64,000 nucleotides of DNA, taken from Nitrospirota bacterium. Its GTDB lineage: Bacteria; Nitrospirota; Thermodesulfovibrionia; UBA6902. Under the pieces are notes generated by a model that made no database searches, was not told the origin of the DNA, and saw only the letters and a program-made list of their open reading frames with translations. The stretch lies in assembly GCA_016215115.1 (NCBI GenBank), contig JACRLN010000014.1, positions 1 through 64,000 on the forward strand, read 5' to 3'. How positions within the stretch are numbered: position 1 is the first letter of the stretch; every line of letters begins with the position of its first letter. Shown one piece after another: positions 46,756 through 56,452 of the stretch. The position numbers and the translations under genes are program-made.

Positions 46756-47934
46756 ATGACCAATCAAAAAATTATAAAAGCGTTTCTTGTACTTGCTGAC
46801 GGCACTCTCTTTGAGGGACGGAGTTTTGGCGCTGAAGGAGAGACCATCGGCGAGGTAGTCTTCAACACTTCAATGACCGGCTATCAGGAAATACTTACAG
46901 ACCCCTCATATAAAGGTCAGATAGTTGCCATGACATACTCGCAGATAGGAAATTATGGAATCAATGATGAGGATATAGAATCCAGCATTCCAAATGTAGA
47001 AGGGTTCATTGCCAAGGAATTTTTTGATTTCCCCAGCAACTGGCGCTCACAAAAAAATCTTGCTCAATATCTTAGAGAACACAATAAAGTCGGTATTCAC
47101 AGTATAGACACAAGGGCGCTTACAAAACATTTAAGGGATAATGGCGTACAGATGGGAATTATTTCAACAACAGACCTGAATCCTCATAGCTTGCAGGAGA
47201 AAGTAAAAAAGCACCCCGGCATCTCCGCCTTTGATCTCGTAAAAGAAGTGACAACAAGGAAGCCATATAAATGGACACAAGGGTTGTGGAAACTAAAAAG
47301 CAGCGTGGAAGTGGGGAAGTGCGGAAGTGCGGAAGAAAATAACTTCATCGCTTCCGAACCTTACGGCTTCCGCGCTAAATCAGTCGTCGTTTACGACTTC
47401 GGAGTAAAGATGAACATCCTCCGTCATCTTTTTAAAGCAGGGTTTGATGTTACTGTGGTTCCTGCGCAAACACCTGCGGAAGAAGTGCTAAATATAAATC
47501 CTGATGGAATAGTACTGAGCAACGGACCAGGAGACCCGCAGACAGTTACATACGCAATAGCAAGCATCCAAAAACTTCTCGGTAAAAAGCCGATACTCGG
47601 CATTTGTCTCGGTCATCAGATACTCGGACTTGCAATGGGAGGAAGTACCTATAAACTAAAATTCGGACATCACGGAGGAAATCATCCTGTAATGGATCTG
47701 TCAACAAAAAAAGTTGAAATCACTTCGCAGAACCACAATTACTGTGTTGATGTTAAAAGTCTCGGAGGACAGGTAGAGTTAACTCATAAAAATCTGTATG
47801 ATGGCACTGAAGAAGGGATGAGACATATTGAATTGCCGGTAATCTCATTCCAGCATCATCCGGAGGCAGGGCCGGGACCCAATGATTCAGGGTACATATT
47901 TAAGAGATTTAAGGAAATGATAGATGAAATTTAA
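46756..47934 (+). CDS. carA: Carbamoyl-phosphate synthase small (glutaminase) subunit
   Basis: 392 residues. The class I glutaminase triad is visible: Cys in LGICLGHQILG, and His/Glu in FQHHPEAGPGP. It supplies ammonia to CarB. Residues about 183-206 (VGKCGSAEENNFIASEPYGF) come from a GGAAG fold-back repeat and lie at the boundary between the N-terminal domain and the glutaminase domain. A MITE-like element separates it from pyrC. Confidence 0.95.
   Translation: MTNQKIIKAFLVLADGTLFEGRSFGAEGETIGEVVFNTSMTGYQEILTDPSYKGQIVAMTYSQIGNYGINDEDIESSIPNVEGFIAKEFFDFPSNWRSQKNLAQYLREHNKVGIHSIDTRALTKHLRDNGVQMGIISTTDLNPHSLQEKVKKHPGISAFDLVKEVTTRKPYKWTQGLWKLKSSVEVGKCGSAEENNFIASEPYGFRAKSVVVYDFGVKMNILRHLFKAGFDVTVVPAQTPAEEVLNINPDGIVLSNGPGDPQTVTYAIASIQKLLGKKPILGICLGHQILGLAMGGSTYKLKFGHHGGNHPVMDLSTKKVEITSQNHNYCVDVKSLGGQVELTHKNLYDGTEEGMRHIELPVISFQHHPEAGPGPNDSGYIFKRFKEMIDEI
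47303..47375. repeat. In-frame GGAAG fold-back repeat inside carA
   Basis: GTGGAAGTGGGGAAGTGCGG..GGAAG is followed by CGCTTCCGAACC..CGGCTTCCGCGC. Inserted at the domain boundary of CarA. Confidence 0.87.
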
Positions 47935-47945
47935 ATACATATTAA

Positions 47946-48069
47946 TTAACACAGAGGCATAGAGCATGAAGATCGGAAGCGCGGAAGTTAAGAAGTGGGA
48001 AAGCCTTTCACTTCCGGGCTTTCAGACTTCCGCACTTCTGCACTTTTCAATCTCAGTGACTCTGTGGTT
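47946..48069. repeat. Composite fold-back repeat between carA and carB
   Basis: Outer arms TTAACACAGAGGCATAGAG (from 47946) and CTCAGTGACTCTGTGGTT (to 48069). The inner module GATCGGAAGCGCGGAAG is answered by ACTTCCGCACTTC. Third copy of the CACAGAG-type composite. Confidence 0.78.
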
Positions 48070-48092
48070 CTAAAACAAGTGAAAAAGGTAAC

Positions 48093-51000
48093 ATGCCCAA
48101 AAGAACAGACATTAAAAGCATCCTGCTCATCGGCTCCGGCCCGATAATTATCGGGCAGGCATGCGAGTTTGATTATTCCGGGACGCAGGCGTGCAAGGCC
48201 CTGCGTGAAGAGGGTTACAAGGTGATACTTGTAAACTCAAACCCCGCAACGATTATGACTGACCCTGAAACCGCTGACATAACATACATTGAACCGCTCA
48301 CCGCTGACATAATCGAAAAGATAATCGAAAAGGAGCGTCCTGACGCCCTGCTTCCCACAATGGGCGGACAGACCGCATTAAATCTTGCAGTGGAACTTTC
48401 AGAAAAAGGCATACTCGATAAATTCACTGTGGAACTAATCGGTGCAAAACTCCCTGCAATAAAAAAGGCTGAAGACAGGGAGTTATTCAAAGAAGCGATG
48501 TTTAAAATCGGTTTGGAAACTCCCAAAAGCAGGCATGTGAATTCTGTCGAAGAAGGCATGAAAGCAGCCGAACATCTCAGCTTCCCTTTAATCCTTAGAC
48601 CTTCTTTTACCCTGGGAGGCACAGGCGGAGGCATCGCCTACAATATGGATGAATACAAAGTTAATCTTGATAAGGCCCTGGACCTTAGTCCAGTCCATCA
48701 GGTACTTGTCGAGGAGTCCGTTCTCGGGTGGAAAGAATACGAGCTTGAGGTTATGCGTGACAATAAAGACAATGTTGTGATTATCTGCTCGATAGAGAAC
48801 TTTGACCCGATGGGCATTCATACAGGTGACTCAATCACGGTGGCGCCTGCACAAACCTTGACTGACAAGGAATATCAAATTATGCGCGACGCCTCGATTG
48901 ATATAATCCGCGAGATAGGAGTTGACACCGGAGGTTCAAACATCCAGTTTGCAGTAAATCCTGTTGACGGACGCATGATAGTCATTGAAATGAATCCAAG
49001 GGTTTCGAGAAGCTCTGCCCTTGCATCAAAGGCGACAGGGTTTCCCATCGCTAAAATTGCGGCAAAACTGGCAGTAGGATTAACACTCGACGAAGTGCCG
49101 AATGACATTACAAAGGAAACTCCCGCATCTTTCGAACCCACTCTTGATTACGTTGTTGTAAAATTCCCGCGGTTTGCCTTTGAAAAATTTCCTGAAGCAG
49201 ATGCTACCCTTACAACGCAGATGAAATCAGTCGGCGAAGCCATGTCAATAGGAAGGACTTTTAAAGAATCTCTGCACAAAGCAATACGCAGTCTTGAAAT
49301 AGACAGTTATGGTTTCGAACCTGTAGAGGCAGACCTTGATGAGATAAAGAAAAAACTGAAAACTCCCGGATGGGACCGCATCTGGTACATTGCGCATGCC
49401 TTAAAGACGGGAATGAAAATTGAAGAAATACATGAATTAACGCAGATCGATCCATGGTTTCTTTACAATGTAAAGCAGATAATAAAGATGGAAGAAGATA
49501 TCAGCGCGGAAGTGCGGAAGTGCGGAAGTGCGGAAGTAAAAAACAACTTCCGAGCTTACGAGCTTTCAGACTTCCAGACTCTTTTGCGTGAGGCAAAAGA
49601 ATACGGCTTTTCAGACCGGAGACTTTCAAAACTCCTGAACACAGATGAGATGTCATTGAGGCAATACAGGAAGAAAAACGGCATATTACCTGTATATAAA
49701 ATGGTAGACACCTGTGCTGCTGAATTCAAGGCATACACGCCGTATCTTTATTCAACATATGAAAAACCCTTCTATTCAGTAACAAGTAACGAGTTAATAG
49801 TAACGAGTGAAAGCCAAAAAATAAAGAAAGATAACTCGTCACTCGTCACTTGTCACTCGTCACTTAGAACAGATTGCGAAGCCAACCCTACCGACCGGAA
49901 AAAAGTTATTATCCTCGGCAGCGGGCCCAACAGGATTGGACAGGGAATCGAGTTTGATTACTGCTGCGTTCATGCAGTCTTTGCATTGAAGGAACTCGGA
50001 TATGAAACTATAATGGTTAACTGCAATCCTGAAACTGTAAGCACCGACTATGATACTGCAGACAGGTTGTACTTTGAACCGCTCACTTTCGAGGACGTTT
50101 TAAATATTATTGAGAAGGAAAAGCCCATAGGAATAATCGTTCAGTTTGGCGGACAAACTCCATTAAAACTTGCTGTTCCTCTTGAAAAGGCAGGAGTAAA
50201 AATCCTCGGTACATCCCCTGATTCGATAGACATGGCCGAAGACAGAAAGAGATTCAAGGAAATTTTACACAAACTCAATCTCCGGCAACCTGAAAGCGGA
50301 ACCGCCATGTCTGTTGATGAGGCTGTTGAAGCCGCCAAAGGTATAGCTTATCCCGTGATGGTCCGACCTTCTTATGTGCTTGGCGGCAGGGCCATGGAGA
50401 TTGTTTATGATGAAGAAAGCCTTAAAGGCTATATGAAAAGGGCCTTCACCGCTTCTCCTGAACATCCCATATTAATAGACAAATATCTTGAAGACGCTAT
50501 CGAGATCGATGTTGATGCAATCTCTGACGGAACGAGTGTAATCATCGGCGGCATCATGGAACATATTGAGGAAGCCGGCATTCATTCAGGAGATTCAGCA
50601 TGTTCCATGCCACCCTACTCTCTTCGTTCGGACATTCTGGACAGCATCAAAACATACACCAGGGCGCTCTCAAAGGAACTTAATGTTATCGGCCTCATGA
50701 ATATACAGTTTGCCGTAAAGGATAAAGAAATTTATATCCTTGAAGTAAATCCAAGGGCTTCACGCACAATTCCTTATGTCAGCAAATCCATAGGCGTCCC
50801 TCTTGCCAAAATGGCTGCAAAGGTCCTGGTGGGAAAAACCCTTGCTGAACTGGGAGTTACATCAGAAATAGAAATATCTCATTTTACAGTTAAAGAAGCC
50901 GTATTCCCTTTTGACAGGTTTAAAGGTGTTGATACTTTATTAGGCCCTGAGATGAAATCCACCGGAGAAGTTATGGGAATTGATCAGGATTTCGGAAGGG

Positions 51001-51449
51001 CGTATGCAAAGGCACAGGCCTCGGCAAATAATACAATGCCTCTGAGCGGAAAAGTGTTCATCAGTGTAAAAGACAAAGACAAACAGTACCTTCCGCCAAT
51101 GGCGCGCAAACTTACATCACTTGGTTTCTCACTAATAGCTACAAGAGGCACAGCCGATTATCTGAATAAATACGGTATTAATGTGGAAACGGTCAATAAA
51201 GTCGGTGAAGGAAGGCCGGACATTGTTGATTACATAAAAAACAAAGAAATAAATTTTATGATCAATACTGTTTTTGGCACAAAGGCACAAAAGGATTCTT
51301 TTATTTTAAGGGAAAGCGCCCTTCAATATAAAGTTCCCTACACAACCACAATCACAGGTGCAAGAGCGACTCTAAACGCAATCGAGGTGCTGCTAAAAGA
51401 AAAAATCAATATAAAATCTCTGCAGCAGTATCACCACATCAAATTATAA
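48093..51449 (+). CDS. carB: Carbamoyl-phosphate synthase large subunit
   Basis: 1118 residues against about 1070-1080 usual. Two homologous ATP-grasp halves, each opening with [18 protein letters not shown] or [16 protein letters not shown], and a C-terminal MGS-like allosteric domain. It makes carbamoyl phosphate for pyrimidines and arginine. Two repeat-encoded insertions are present: about residues 471-495 (GGAAG type) and about 562-591 (GTAACGA/CACTCGT heptamers), the second in the linker just before the second synthetase half. Confidence 0.96.
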   Translation: MPKRTDIKSILLIGSGPIIIGQACEFDYSGTQACKALREEGYKVILVNSNPATIMTDPETADITYIEPLTADIIEKIIEKERPDALLPTMGGQTALNLAVELSEKGILDKFTVELIGAKLPAIKKAEDRELFKEAMFKIGLETPKSRHVNSVEEGMKAAEHLSFPLILRPSFTLGGTGGGIAYNMDEYKVNLDKALDLSPVHQVLVEESVLGWKEYELEVMRDNKDNVVIICSIENFDPMGIHTGDSITVAPAQTLTDKEYQIMRDASIDIIREIGVDTGGSNIQFAVNPVDGRMIVIEMNPRVSRSSALASKATGFPIAKIAAKLAVGLTLDEVPNDITKETPASFEPTLDYVVVKFPRFAFEKFPEADATLTTQMKSVGEAMSIGRTFKESLHKAIRSLEIDSYGFEPVEADLDEIKKKLKTPGWDRIWYIAHALKTGMKIEEIHELTQIDPWFLYNVKQIIKMEEDISAEVRKCGSAEVKNNFRAYELSDFQTLLREAKEYGFSDRRLSKLLNTDEMSLRQYRKKNGILPVYKMVDTCAAEFKAYTPYLYSTYEKPFYSVTSNELIVTSESQKIKKDNSSLVTCHSSLRTDCEANPTDRKKVIILGSGPNRIGQGIEFDYCCVHAVFALKELGYETIMVNCNPETVSTDYDTADRLYFEPLTFEDVLNIIEKEKPIGIIVQFGGQTPLKLAVPLEKAGVKILGTSPDSIDMAEDRKRFKEILHKLNLRQPESGTAMSVDEAVEAAKGIAYPVMVRPSYVLGGRAMEIVYDEESLKGYMKRAFTASPEHPILIDKYLEDAIEIDVDAISDGTSVIIGGIMEHIEEAGIHSGDSACSMPPYSLRSDILDSIKTYTRALSKELNVIGLMNIQFAVKDKEIYILEVNPRASRTIPYVSKSIGVPLAKMAAKVLVGKTLAELGVTSEIEISHFTVKEAVFPFDRFKGVDTLLGPEMKSTGEVMGIDQDFGRAYAKAQASANNTMPLSGKVFISVKDKDKQYLPPMARKLTSLGFSLIATRGTADYLNKYGINVETVNKVGEGRPDIVDYIKNKEINFMINTVFGTKAQKDSFILRESALQYKVPYTTTITGARATLNAIEVLLKEKINIKSLQQYHHIKL
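49504..49579. repeat. In-frame GGAAG fold-back repeat inside carB
   Basis: GCGGAAGT repeated four times in 8-bp steps, then ACTTCCGAGC..AGACTTCCAGAC. Encodes [24 protein letters not shown]. Confidence 0.88.
49778..49865. repeat. In-frame inverted heptamer repeat in the carB inter-domain linker
   Basis: Left arm AGTAACAAGTAACGAG..GTAACGAGTGA (49778-49810); right arm TAACTCGTCACTCGTCACTT..CACTCGTCACTT (49832-49865). Uses the same vocabulary as the repeats flanking the four-helix-bundle gene at 29 kb. Confidence 0.87.
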
Positions 51450-51520
51450 TTACCAAGATTTTCTGTTTGATATAAATATTATTAATTTATGCTATATTAG
51501 TAATGACTTTTAAAGTTGAA

Positions 51521-51556
51521 AAAGCCTCACCGCTTTAAAGTCGGTGAGGTTTTTAA
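51521..51556 (+). terminator. Hairpin with T-run ahead of the RRM gene
   Basis: CCTCACCG (51525-51532) pairs with CGGTGAGG (51542-51549), followed by TTTTTAATTTT. It can terminate the carB transcript. As it lies just upstream of the RRM gene ribosome binding site (AAGGAGAAG), it could also act as an attenuator of that gene. Confidence 0.75.
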
Positions 51557-51584
51557 TTTTCTTTTTATAAGGAGAAGTTAACAA

Positions 51585-51938
51585 ATGGGTAAGAAACTGT
51601 ATGTAGGTAGCATTCCATTTCAGGCATCAGAAGAGGCACTTCGTGAGCTCTTTGCAGCAATTGGTGAGGTTGAATCTGTCAAAATAATAACTGATGCACA
51701 AACCGGCCAGTCAAAGGGTTTTGGTTTTGTTGAAATGGCAACAGAAGAAGATGCAGGCAAAGCTATTTCAGACCTTAACGGAACATCATTTATGGAAAGA
51801 ACTATCGTTGTCAACGAGGCACGGCCCCAGCAGCCGAGAGAACGGGGAGGTTATGGCGGAGGCAGAGGCAATAACGATAGAAGCAGAGGGGGGTTTGGCG
51901 GAGGCAGAGGAACAGGGCAAAGCAGAGGGAGAAGATAA
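51585..51938 (+). CDS. RRM-type RNA-binding protein with glycine-arginine tail
   Basis: 117 residues. A single RNA recognition motif with RNP2 KLYVGSI (3-9) and RNP1 KGFGFVEM (44-51), then a G/R-rich tail from about residue 80 (RGGYGGGRGNN, RGGFGGGRG). Bacterial RRM proteins of this type are often cold- or stress-linked RNA chaperones. The rpsU gene follows after 6 bases, suggesting a joint role in translation. Confidence 0.93.
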   Translation: MGKKLYVGSIPFQASEEALRELFAAIGEVESVKIITDAQTGQSKGFGFVEMATEEDAGKAISDLNGTSFMERTIVVNEARPQQPRERGGYGGGRGNNDRSRGGFGGGRGTGQSRGRR

Positions 51939-51944
51939 ATCATT

Positions 51945-52145
51945 TTGGAAATAAAAGTATATGGGAATAATATAGAAAAAGCCATAAGAGACCTGAAAAT
52001 CTCTCTTCAGAAAGAAGGTCTTTTTAAGGAACTGAAAAGACGAAGGTCTTATGAAAAGCCTTCTGAAAAAGAAAAGCGTAAACGAATAGAAGCACGAAAG
52101 AAAAAGATTAAAGCTATGAGATTCAACAGACCTTACCGGGACTGA
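51945..52145 (+). CDS. rpsU: 30S ribosomal protein S21
   Basis: 66 residues from a TTG start (51945). MEIKVYGNNIEKAIRDLKIS and RRRSYEKPSEKEKRKRIEARKKK match bS21, a basic 30S protein near the anti-Shine-Dalgarno region. Directly downstream of the RRM gene. Confidence 0.9.
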   Translation: MEIKVYGNNIEKAIRDLKISLQKEGLFKELKRRRSYEKPSEKEKRKRIEARKKKIKAMRFNRPYRD

Positions 52146-52166
52146 TAATTAATGAAAATTAATTAT

Positions 52167-52556
52167 CTATATTGAGGATTGTTTATTATATTTTATATTT
52201 ATTTCGTATGAGATATTTGCATGGGTAGACGAATGATTTTCGAGTTTACCCTTGCACTTCATACTCCCTTTTGCCAGCTTTTTATTTTGTTTAATCAGGG
52301 TTGAAATTAAGGGATTTAAATTAAAACCGCCGTTATCACAGCCCCTTATCATACATTCCATATTAAAATCGGCCGTACTTGTTGGAAAAATATTAACTGT
52401 GCGCTCCATGAGAACCGAATTTTCCGCATCATGAAAGTATGTCATGTGAATAATCATGTTTGATATCCTTGGAAAACGTTCAGAAACAACGCCTGCATCA
52501 ATCTTGCGCTGCTTTCTTAATTCCATCTTTTTTATATAATCCTGTTTAGGCGCCAT
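52167..52556 (-). CDS. Conserved hypothetical protein of unknown function
   Basis: 129 residues. N-terminus MAPKQDYIKKMELRKQRKIDAG then ERFPRISNMIIHMTYF, several scattered cysteines/histidines and a beta-rich end (ANISYEINIKYNKQSSI). No signal peptide or membrane helix. The look is that of a compact soluble domain; no function can be assigned. Confidence 0.6.
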   Translation of the reverse strand: MAPKQDYIKKMELRKQRKIDAGVVSERFPRISNMIIHMTYFHDAENSVLMERTVNIFPTSTADFNMECMIRGCDNGGFNLNPLISTLIKQNKKLAKGSMKCKGKLENHSSTHANISYEINIKYNKQSSI

Positions 52557-52786
52557 ATCTTATTTAACTCCTGTCTTATAAGACAACTTATCAGAAGGAT
52601 TATATACAATAAATAAAAAAGAGGCCGAAAAGTTAAATGTATTTGTGGTCATCTTAGATTGCAAAAACCTCTGAAACTTTACTTAAATAATAACAGGTTG
52701 AGCTTATTAAGTCAATAGAGACGGGGTGATATATTCTTTGTTTTACTGTTTTCTGTTCTGTTGTTTTGCATTGTTGCAATTTTTAA

Positions 52787-53032
52787 TTATTCCCTGTTTT
52801 CTTCAAGTTTTTTCAAAAAGTCCTGCTTTTTGATGCGCCCGTAAAGAGCTGAACCGTCCTTAAACTCAAACACAGGAATATCAAACCTGTATAGTTCATA
52901 GAGTTCATCATCAGAATCAATTGCTATCTTATTAATTTCTATTGCGTACCTTTCCTTGAGTCCGTTCAGCATTTCTTCTGCTGAATCGCACAGCCAGCAA
53001 CCGTCTTTGTAGTAAAAATTCACTCGGACCAT
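52787..53032 (-). CDS. Glutaredoxin-like thiol-disulfide protein (DUF836 type)
   Basis: About 81 residues from the ATG at 53032 (MVRVNFYYKDGCWLC); the frame is open to 53065. CWLC active site, then IDSDDELYELYRFDIPVFEF, with cis-Pro before VFEF, as in glutaredoxin-like family proteins. Likely a small cytoplasmic disulfide reductant. Confidence 0.75.
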   Translation of the reverse strand: MVRVNFYYKDGCWLCDSAEEMLNGLKERYAIEINKIAIDSDDELYELYRFDIPVFEFKDGSALYGRIKKQDFLKKLEENRE

Positions 53033-53074
53033 GTTTATCCTATTATAAATTATATCCAGCGCCATTTTACCTTT

Positions 53075-53587
53075 TCACTTCCCTTGTTTCCCCCTGTCAG
53101 AAGGGAACTCAACGATAAACCGCATATTGCGAATTAAGGCTTCATCTATATTTTTACTATGGTGAGTAGCTAAAATTACTATACCATCATACTCCTCTAT
53201 CTTATTCAATAAGTATTTTATTTCCATATTAGCATAACGGTCGTGTCCATCATTTACTTCCAGACGTTTTCCAAATAGTGCATCTGCCTCCTCAAAATAA
53301 AGGACGGCGTTCATGGAAGATGCATCCCTGAAGATATTATCCAGGTTTTTCTCTGTTTCGCCAATCTGTCTGCTTACAACAACAGAAAGATCCGCCCTCT
53401 GTATATTGAGGTTGAGTTCAGCTGCTATGATATCTGCTGCGGTAGTTTTTCCTGTCCCTGAAGGATCAAAAAATAAAACAGGAAAGCTCTTGCCTGTATA
53501 AGTTCTGAACCGCTGGATCAGTTCGTCAAAACCGTTACTGCCATATATGATTATTTTAGGAATTTTCTTAGTCTCTTCAGGTGTCAT
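53075..53587 (-). pseudogene. Truncated AAA+ ATPase of the contractile-tail (eCIS) associated type
   Basis: The open frame reaches 53668; an internal ATG at 53587 gives about 170 residues. DPSGTGKTTAAD replaces the usual G of Walker A, LYFEEADALFGKR stands for Walker B, and ILATHHSKNIDEALIRNMRF for the sensor/arginine region. The family normally has a long N-terminal domain and continues past the VEFP motif, but here both are missing. Changes at key positions and truncation at both ends suggest a decaying remnant. Full-length relatives (AAA+ proteins with YGFD..GPSGTGKTMAAE) accompany contractile injection systems. Confidence 0.6.
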
Positions 53588-53686
53588 TTGGGGCCTGTTT
53601 GCCTGATTTTTGAAAAAGCTTGATCTGGTTATACAATTATCATAAGCAAGGCAAGTTGTAATTTGCAAGGGGAAAAGACGACTATC

Positions 53687-53791
53687 GTAACCCCTCAGTT
53701 AAGGGTGCCCCCTCTTTGAAAAAGAGGGGTTAGGGGAAATTTTATATAATGAATTTACATAATCCTCCCTGCCCCCCTTTTCTAAAGGGGG
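53687..53791. mobile_element. Partial MITE-like element, right end missing
   Basis: Left end GTAACCCCTCAGTTAAGGGT and internal CCCCTCTTTGAAAAAGAGGG with GCCCCCCTTTTCTAAAGGGG match the 46503-46658 element, but the right terminal repeat is absent. It borders the decayed AAA gene. Confidence 0.7.
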
Positions 53792-53949
53792 TACAACATT
53801 AAGTATATCCTGATTCTTAGATTTTACCCACACTTTCCCACGATGAGCCTGATTGGAATAGTTAACGATGTGATTTCTATCACTTAAATCCAACTCGCCT
53901 GTAAGTAAAATATATATAATGGTCATACAGCAGATTGGTCTTGCTGCTG

Positions 53950-54141
53950 TTGTATTAGAGAGCAAAAAATGACCTTGAAGGGAGAGTTAATGGTAACTGA
54001 ATTAAAAAATATTTACTGGAAGCTCGCAACCTCTTTCAGAGAAAAGAAGTTAAAAAAACAAAAAGTATTGTTTCAGATGAAAATGATGTCGTGCTGCATA
54101 AGAAGGGTCAAGTAAAAAAACCGGAGGTTTGTCGATCATGA
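53950..54141 (+). pseudogene. Decayed gene fragment ahead of the 54138 gene
   Basis: One frame reads IKKYLLEARNLFQRKE and SIVSDENDVVLHKKGQ, looks protein-like, and ends in TGA overlapping the next ATG (ATGA at 54138), as in a coupled operon. But upstream in that frame stops occur (53956 and 53998) and no start fits. An ATG at 53990 with a good GGAGAG site opens a different frame that stops at 54115. This pattern suggests loss by stop and frameshift; the original product is unknown. Confidence 0.4.
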
Positions 54142-54374
54142 CGGAAAGACCAGGCATTGCTGAAGAAATCCTGTCTTATCTCACAAGTCGTCCAGAAGAA
54201 GAGGACACTTTTGAGGGAATAAAAGACTGGTGGTTGAGGTACAATAAGGGTAAGCACGGGGTTGATGAAGTCAAAAATACCCTGAATTTTCTGGCTGAAA
54301 CAGGCGAAATAGAAGAAGTTCAGGATGTAATGGAAATTTCTACTTATAAAATCAAAAAAAGAATAGGGGTTTAA
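54138..54374 (+). CDS. Small conserved-looking protein, possible winged-helix
   Basis: 78 residues from ATG 54138, with GGAGGT nine bases upstream. GIAEEILSYLTSRPEEEDTFEGI then VDEVKNTLNFLAETGEIEEV resembles a helix-turn-helix/winged-helix core. The start overlaps the stop of a decayed upstream frame. Near an eCIS-type AAA remnant; may be an accessory of the same lost locus. Function unknown. Confidence 0.55.
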   Translation: MTERPGIAEEILSYLTSRPEEEDTFEGIKDWWLRYNKGKHGVDEVKNTLNFLAETGEIEEVQDVMEISTYKIKKRIGV

Positions 54375-54573
54375 GAGGGGACAAAAGTAAAGCTATCCTT
54401 GTTCTAATACTCTACTTACCCGCTTGAAATGAGAAAGAACCATTTTTTTACCTTCATGGAAAGTGTTCGCTTTATTTTCTGAATACTTTCAGTTTAAGTT
54501 TTCTTTACAACTTACCGATAATATTATCAAATTGTGAAAAATGTATCAGACAAACAGATAACTTCATTTAGCC

Positions 54574-55782
54574 ATGATTAAAAAAATAAAAGTTGACCAG
54601 TTAAAGCCGGGAATTTTCATTCACGATATAAATTGCGACTGGTTGGACCATCCTTTCATTAGTAATAAAATAAAAATTAAAAATGAGCGCGACATTGATA
54701 AGATTGTTACCCATGGAATTAATGAGGTTTATATCGACACCGACAAAGGCATGGATGTTGTTGATGCCCCAACAAAAAAGGATGTAGAAATTCAGGGAGA
54801 ACTTGATAAACTTACCGATACAAAGTTGAAGACCGGCAGTCGTGCCTTGCTAAAAGAAGAGCTTGTCAGAGCACGAGAGATAATAAAAGAGTCAAAAAAA
54901 GCAATTTACAACATAATGGAAGATGTAAAACTTGGTAAACAGATTGAGATTAAACAGGTCGAAAATATTGTAGAAAAAATAGCCGATTCGATTTTTCAAA
55001 ATAAAGACGCGCTCATGAGTCTTGGAAGGATCAAACAGAAAGATGAGTATACATACATGCATTCATTGTCAGTATGTGCACTATTAATTTCTTTTGCTGA
55101 ACAACTTGATCTTGATTACAAGACAATAAAGGCAGTTGGCATTGGAGGTTTACTGCACGACATTGGAAAAGTCAAAGTGCCTATTGAAATTCTTAATAAA
55201 AAAGGGCCCTTGTCAGAAAAAGAATTTACTATTATGAAAGAACATGTAAAACTCGGTTGTAATATTATTGAGCAGTGCACAAGTATTGATGAAATTTCTT
55301 TCTATGTGACTGCCCATCATCATGAAAGATTAAGCGGGACCGGCTATCCTTACAGTTTAAAGGGAGACGAGATCAGCATCTTCGGCCAGATGTCGGCTGT
55401 TGCAGATGTATATGATGCGTTATCATCTGACAGATGCTATAAAGATAAAATAATACCTACCGAAGCCTTAAGAAAGCTTTATGAGTGGAGTAATAGTTAT
55501 TATAACAAAAACCTTGTAGAGCAATTTATCTGCTGCGTAGGTATCTATCCTGTCGGTACACTGGTGCGTCTGGAAAGCGGTTTGCTTGGGATAGTTGTCG
55601 ATCATGGTGTAAAAGGTCTGCTGTATCCACTCATTCGCATTATTTATGATACAATAAAAGGGGTTTTCGTTGTGCCTTATGACAAGGACATTTCAGAACT
55701 ATCAGATAAAGGTATTAAAGATACGGTTATAAATTATGAATCTCCTGAAAGATGGAATATTAAGCCGGAGATGTATTTATAG
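54574..55782 (+). CDS. HD-GYP c-di-GMP phosphodiesterase with N-terminal DUF3391-like domain
   Basis: 402 residues. The N-terminus (about 1-130, KKIKVDQLKPGIFIHDI) matches the DUF3391 domain common on HD-GYP proteins. The HD-GYP domain has GGLLHDIGKVK (HD pair) and HHHERLSGTGYPYSLKGDEIS with an intact GYP, so it is probably an active c-di-GMP (or cGAMP) phosphodiesterase. Cytoplasmic. Monocistronic. Confidence 0.93.
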   Translation: MIKKIKVDQLKPGIFIHDINCDWLDHPFISNKIKIKNERDIDKIVTHGINEVYIDTDKGMDVVDAPTKKDVEIQGELDKLTDTKLKTGSRALLKEELVRAREIIKESKKAIYNIMEDVKLGKQIEIKQVENIVEKIADSIFQNKDALMSLGRIKQKDEYTYMHSLSVCALLISFAEQLDLDYKTIKAVGIGGLLHDIGKVKVPIEILNKKGPLSEKEFTIMKEHVKLGCNIIEQCTSIDEISFYVTAHHHERLSGTGYPYSLKGDEISIFGQMSAVADVYDALSSDRCYKDKIIPTEALRKLYEWSNSYYNKNLVEQFICCVGIYPVGTLVRLESGLLGIVVDHGVKGLLYPLIRIIYDTIKGVFVVPYDKDISELSDKGIKDTVINYESPERWNIKPEMYL

Positions 55783-55978
55783 TAGTCAAAAGAGACGAAG
55801 ATAGTGTAAAAAAATCCCTGTCCTGATGATAAACTTTCACCTTTCCCCCGTTTAGAAATAATGCACATCTGATACGCTGCAGGGTTACGTTTTAAAATAA
55901 TTTCAGCGGACTTTAATGCAGTGCTGGTATTTTTAGCGGGGTTTACTTTATCAAATACATATTGTTAAAATTTCCAAA

Positions 55979-56452
55979 ATGAAAAAATTCCCGATGACTC
56001 CTGCCGGATATCAGAAACTCAAGGATGAGCTTGAAAGGCTTCTCAAAACAGACCGGCCTAATAACATAAAAGCAATTTCTGAAGCGCGGGCGCACGGTGA
56101 TCTATCCGAAAATGCGGAGTATCATGCTGCAAAAGAAAAACAGTCTTTCCTTGAAGGAAGGATTCAGGAGCTTCAATCAAAGATTGCGCTTGCAGAAGTA
56201 ATAGATCCTTCCAGGATATCACAGGATAAAGTTGCATTTGGCGCAAAGGTAAAGGTACTGGACGTTGAGGCGGATGTGGAGTATGAATTCATCCTGGTAG
56301 GGCCTGATGAAGCAAATATCAAAGAGCGCAAAATATCCATAAGTTCACCTGTTGCAAAGGCATTAATAAGTAAAGAAGTGGGTGAAATTGCAATAGTAAA
56401 AGCGCCTGCAAGAACCATTGAGTACGAAATCTTAGAGATAATCTTTGAATAG
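55979..56452 (+). CDS. greA: Transcription elongation factor GreA
   Basis: 157 residues: N-terminal coiled coil (1-75) with tip acidic residues and SEARAHGDLSENAEYHAAKEKQ, and a C-terminal FKBP-like domain. GreA rescues backtracked RNA polymerase by stimulating transcript cleavage. Its stop overlaps the pyrK start. Confidence 0.95.
   Translation: MKKFPMTPAGYQKLKDELERLLKTDRPNNIKAISEARAHGDLSENAEYHAAKEKQSFLEGRIQELQSKIALAEVIDPSRISQDKVAFGAKVKVLDVEADVEYEFILVGPDEANIKERKISISSPVAKALISKEVGEIAIVKAPARTIEYEILEIIFE

Noticed and set aside
53699-53965. 88-codon minus-strand open frame
   Set aside because: It runs through the partial MITE (its C-terminus is repeat-encoded), has no convincing start and no recognisable domain.
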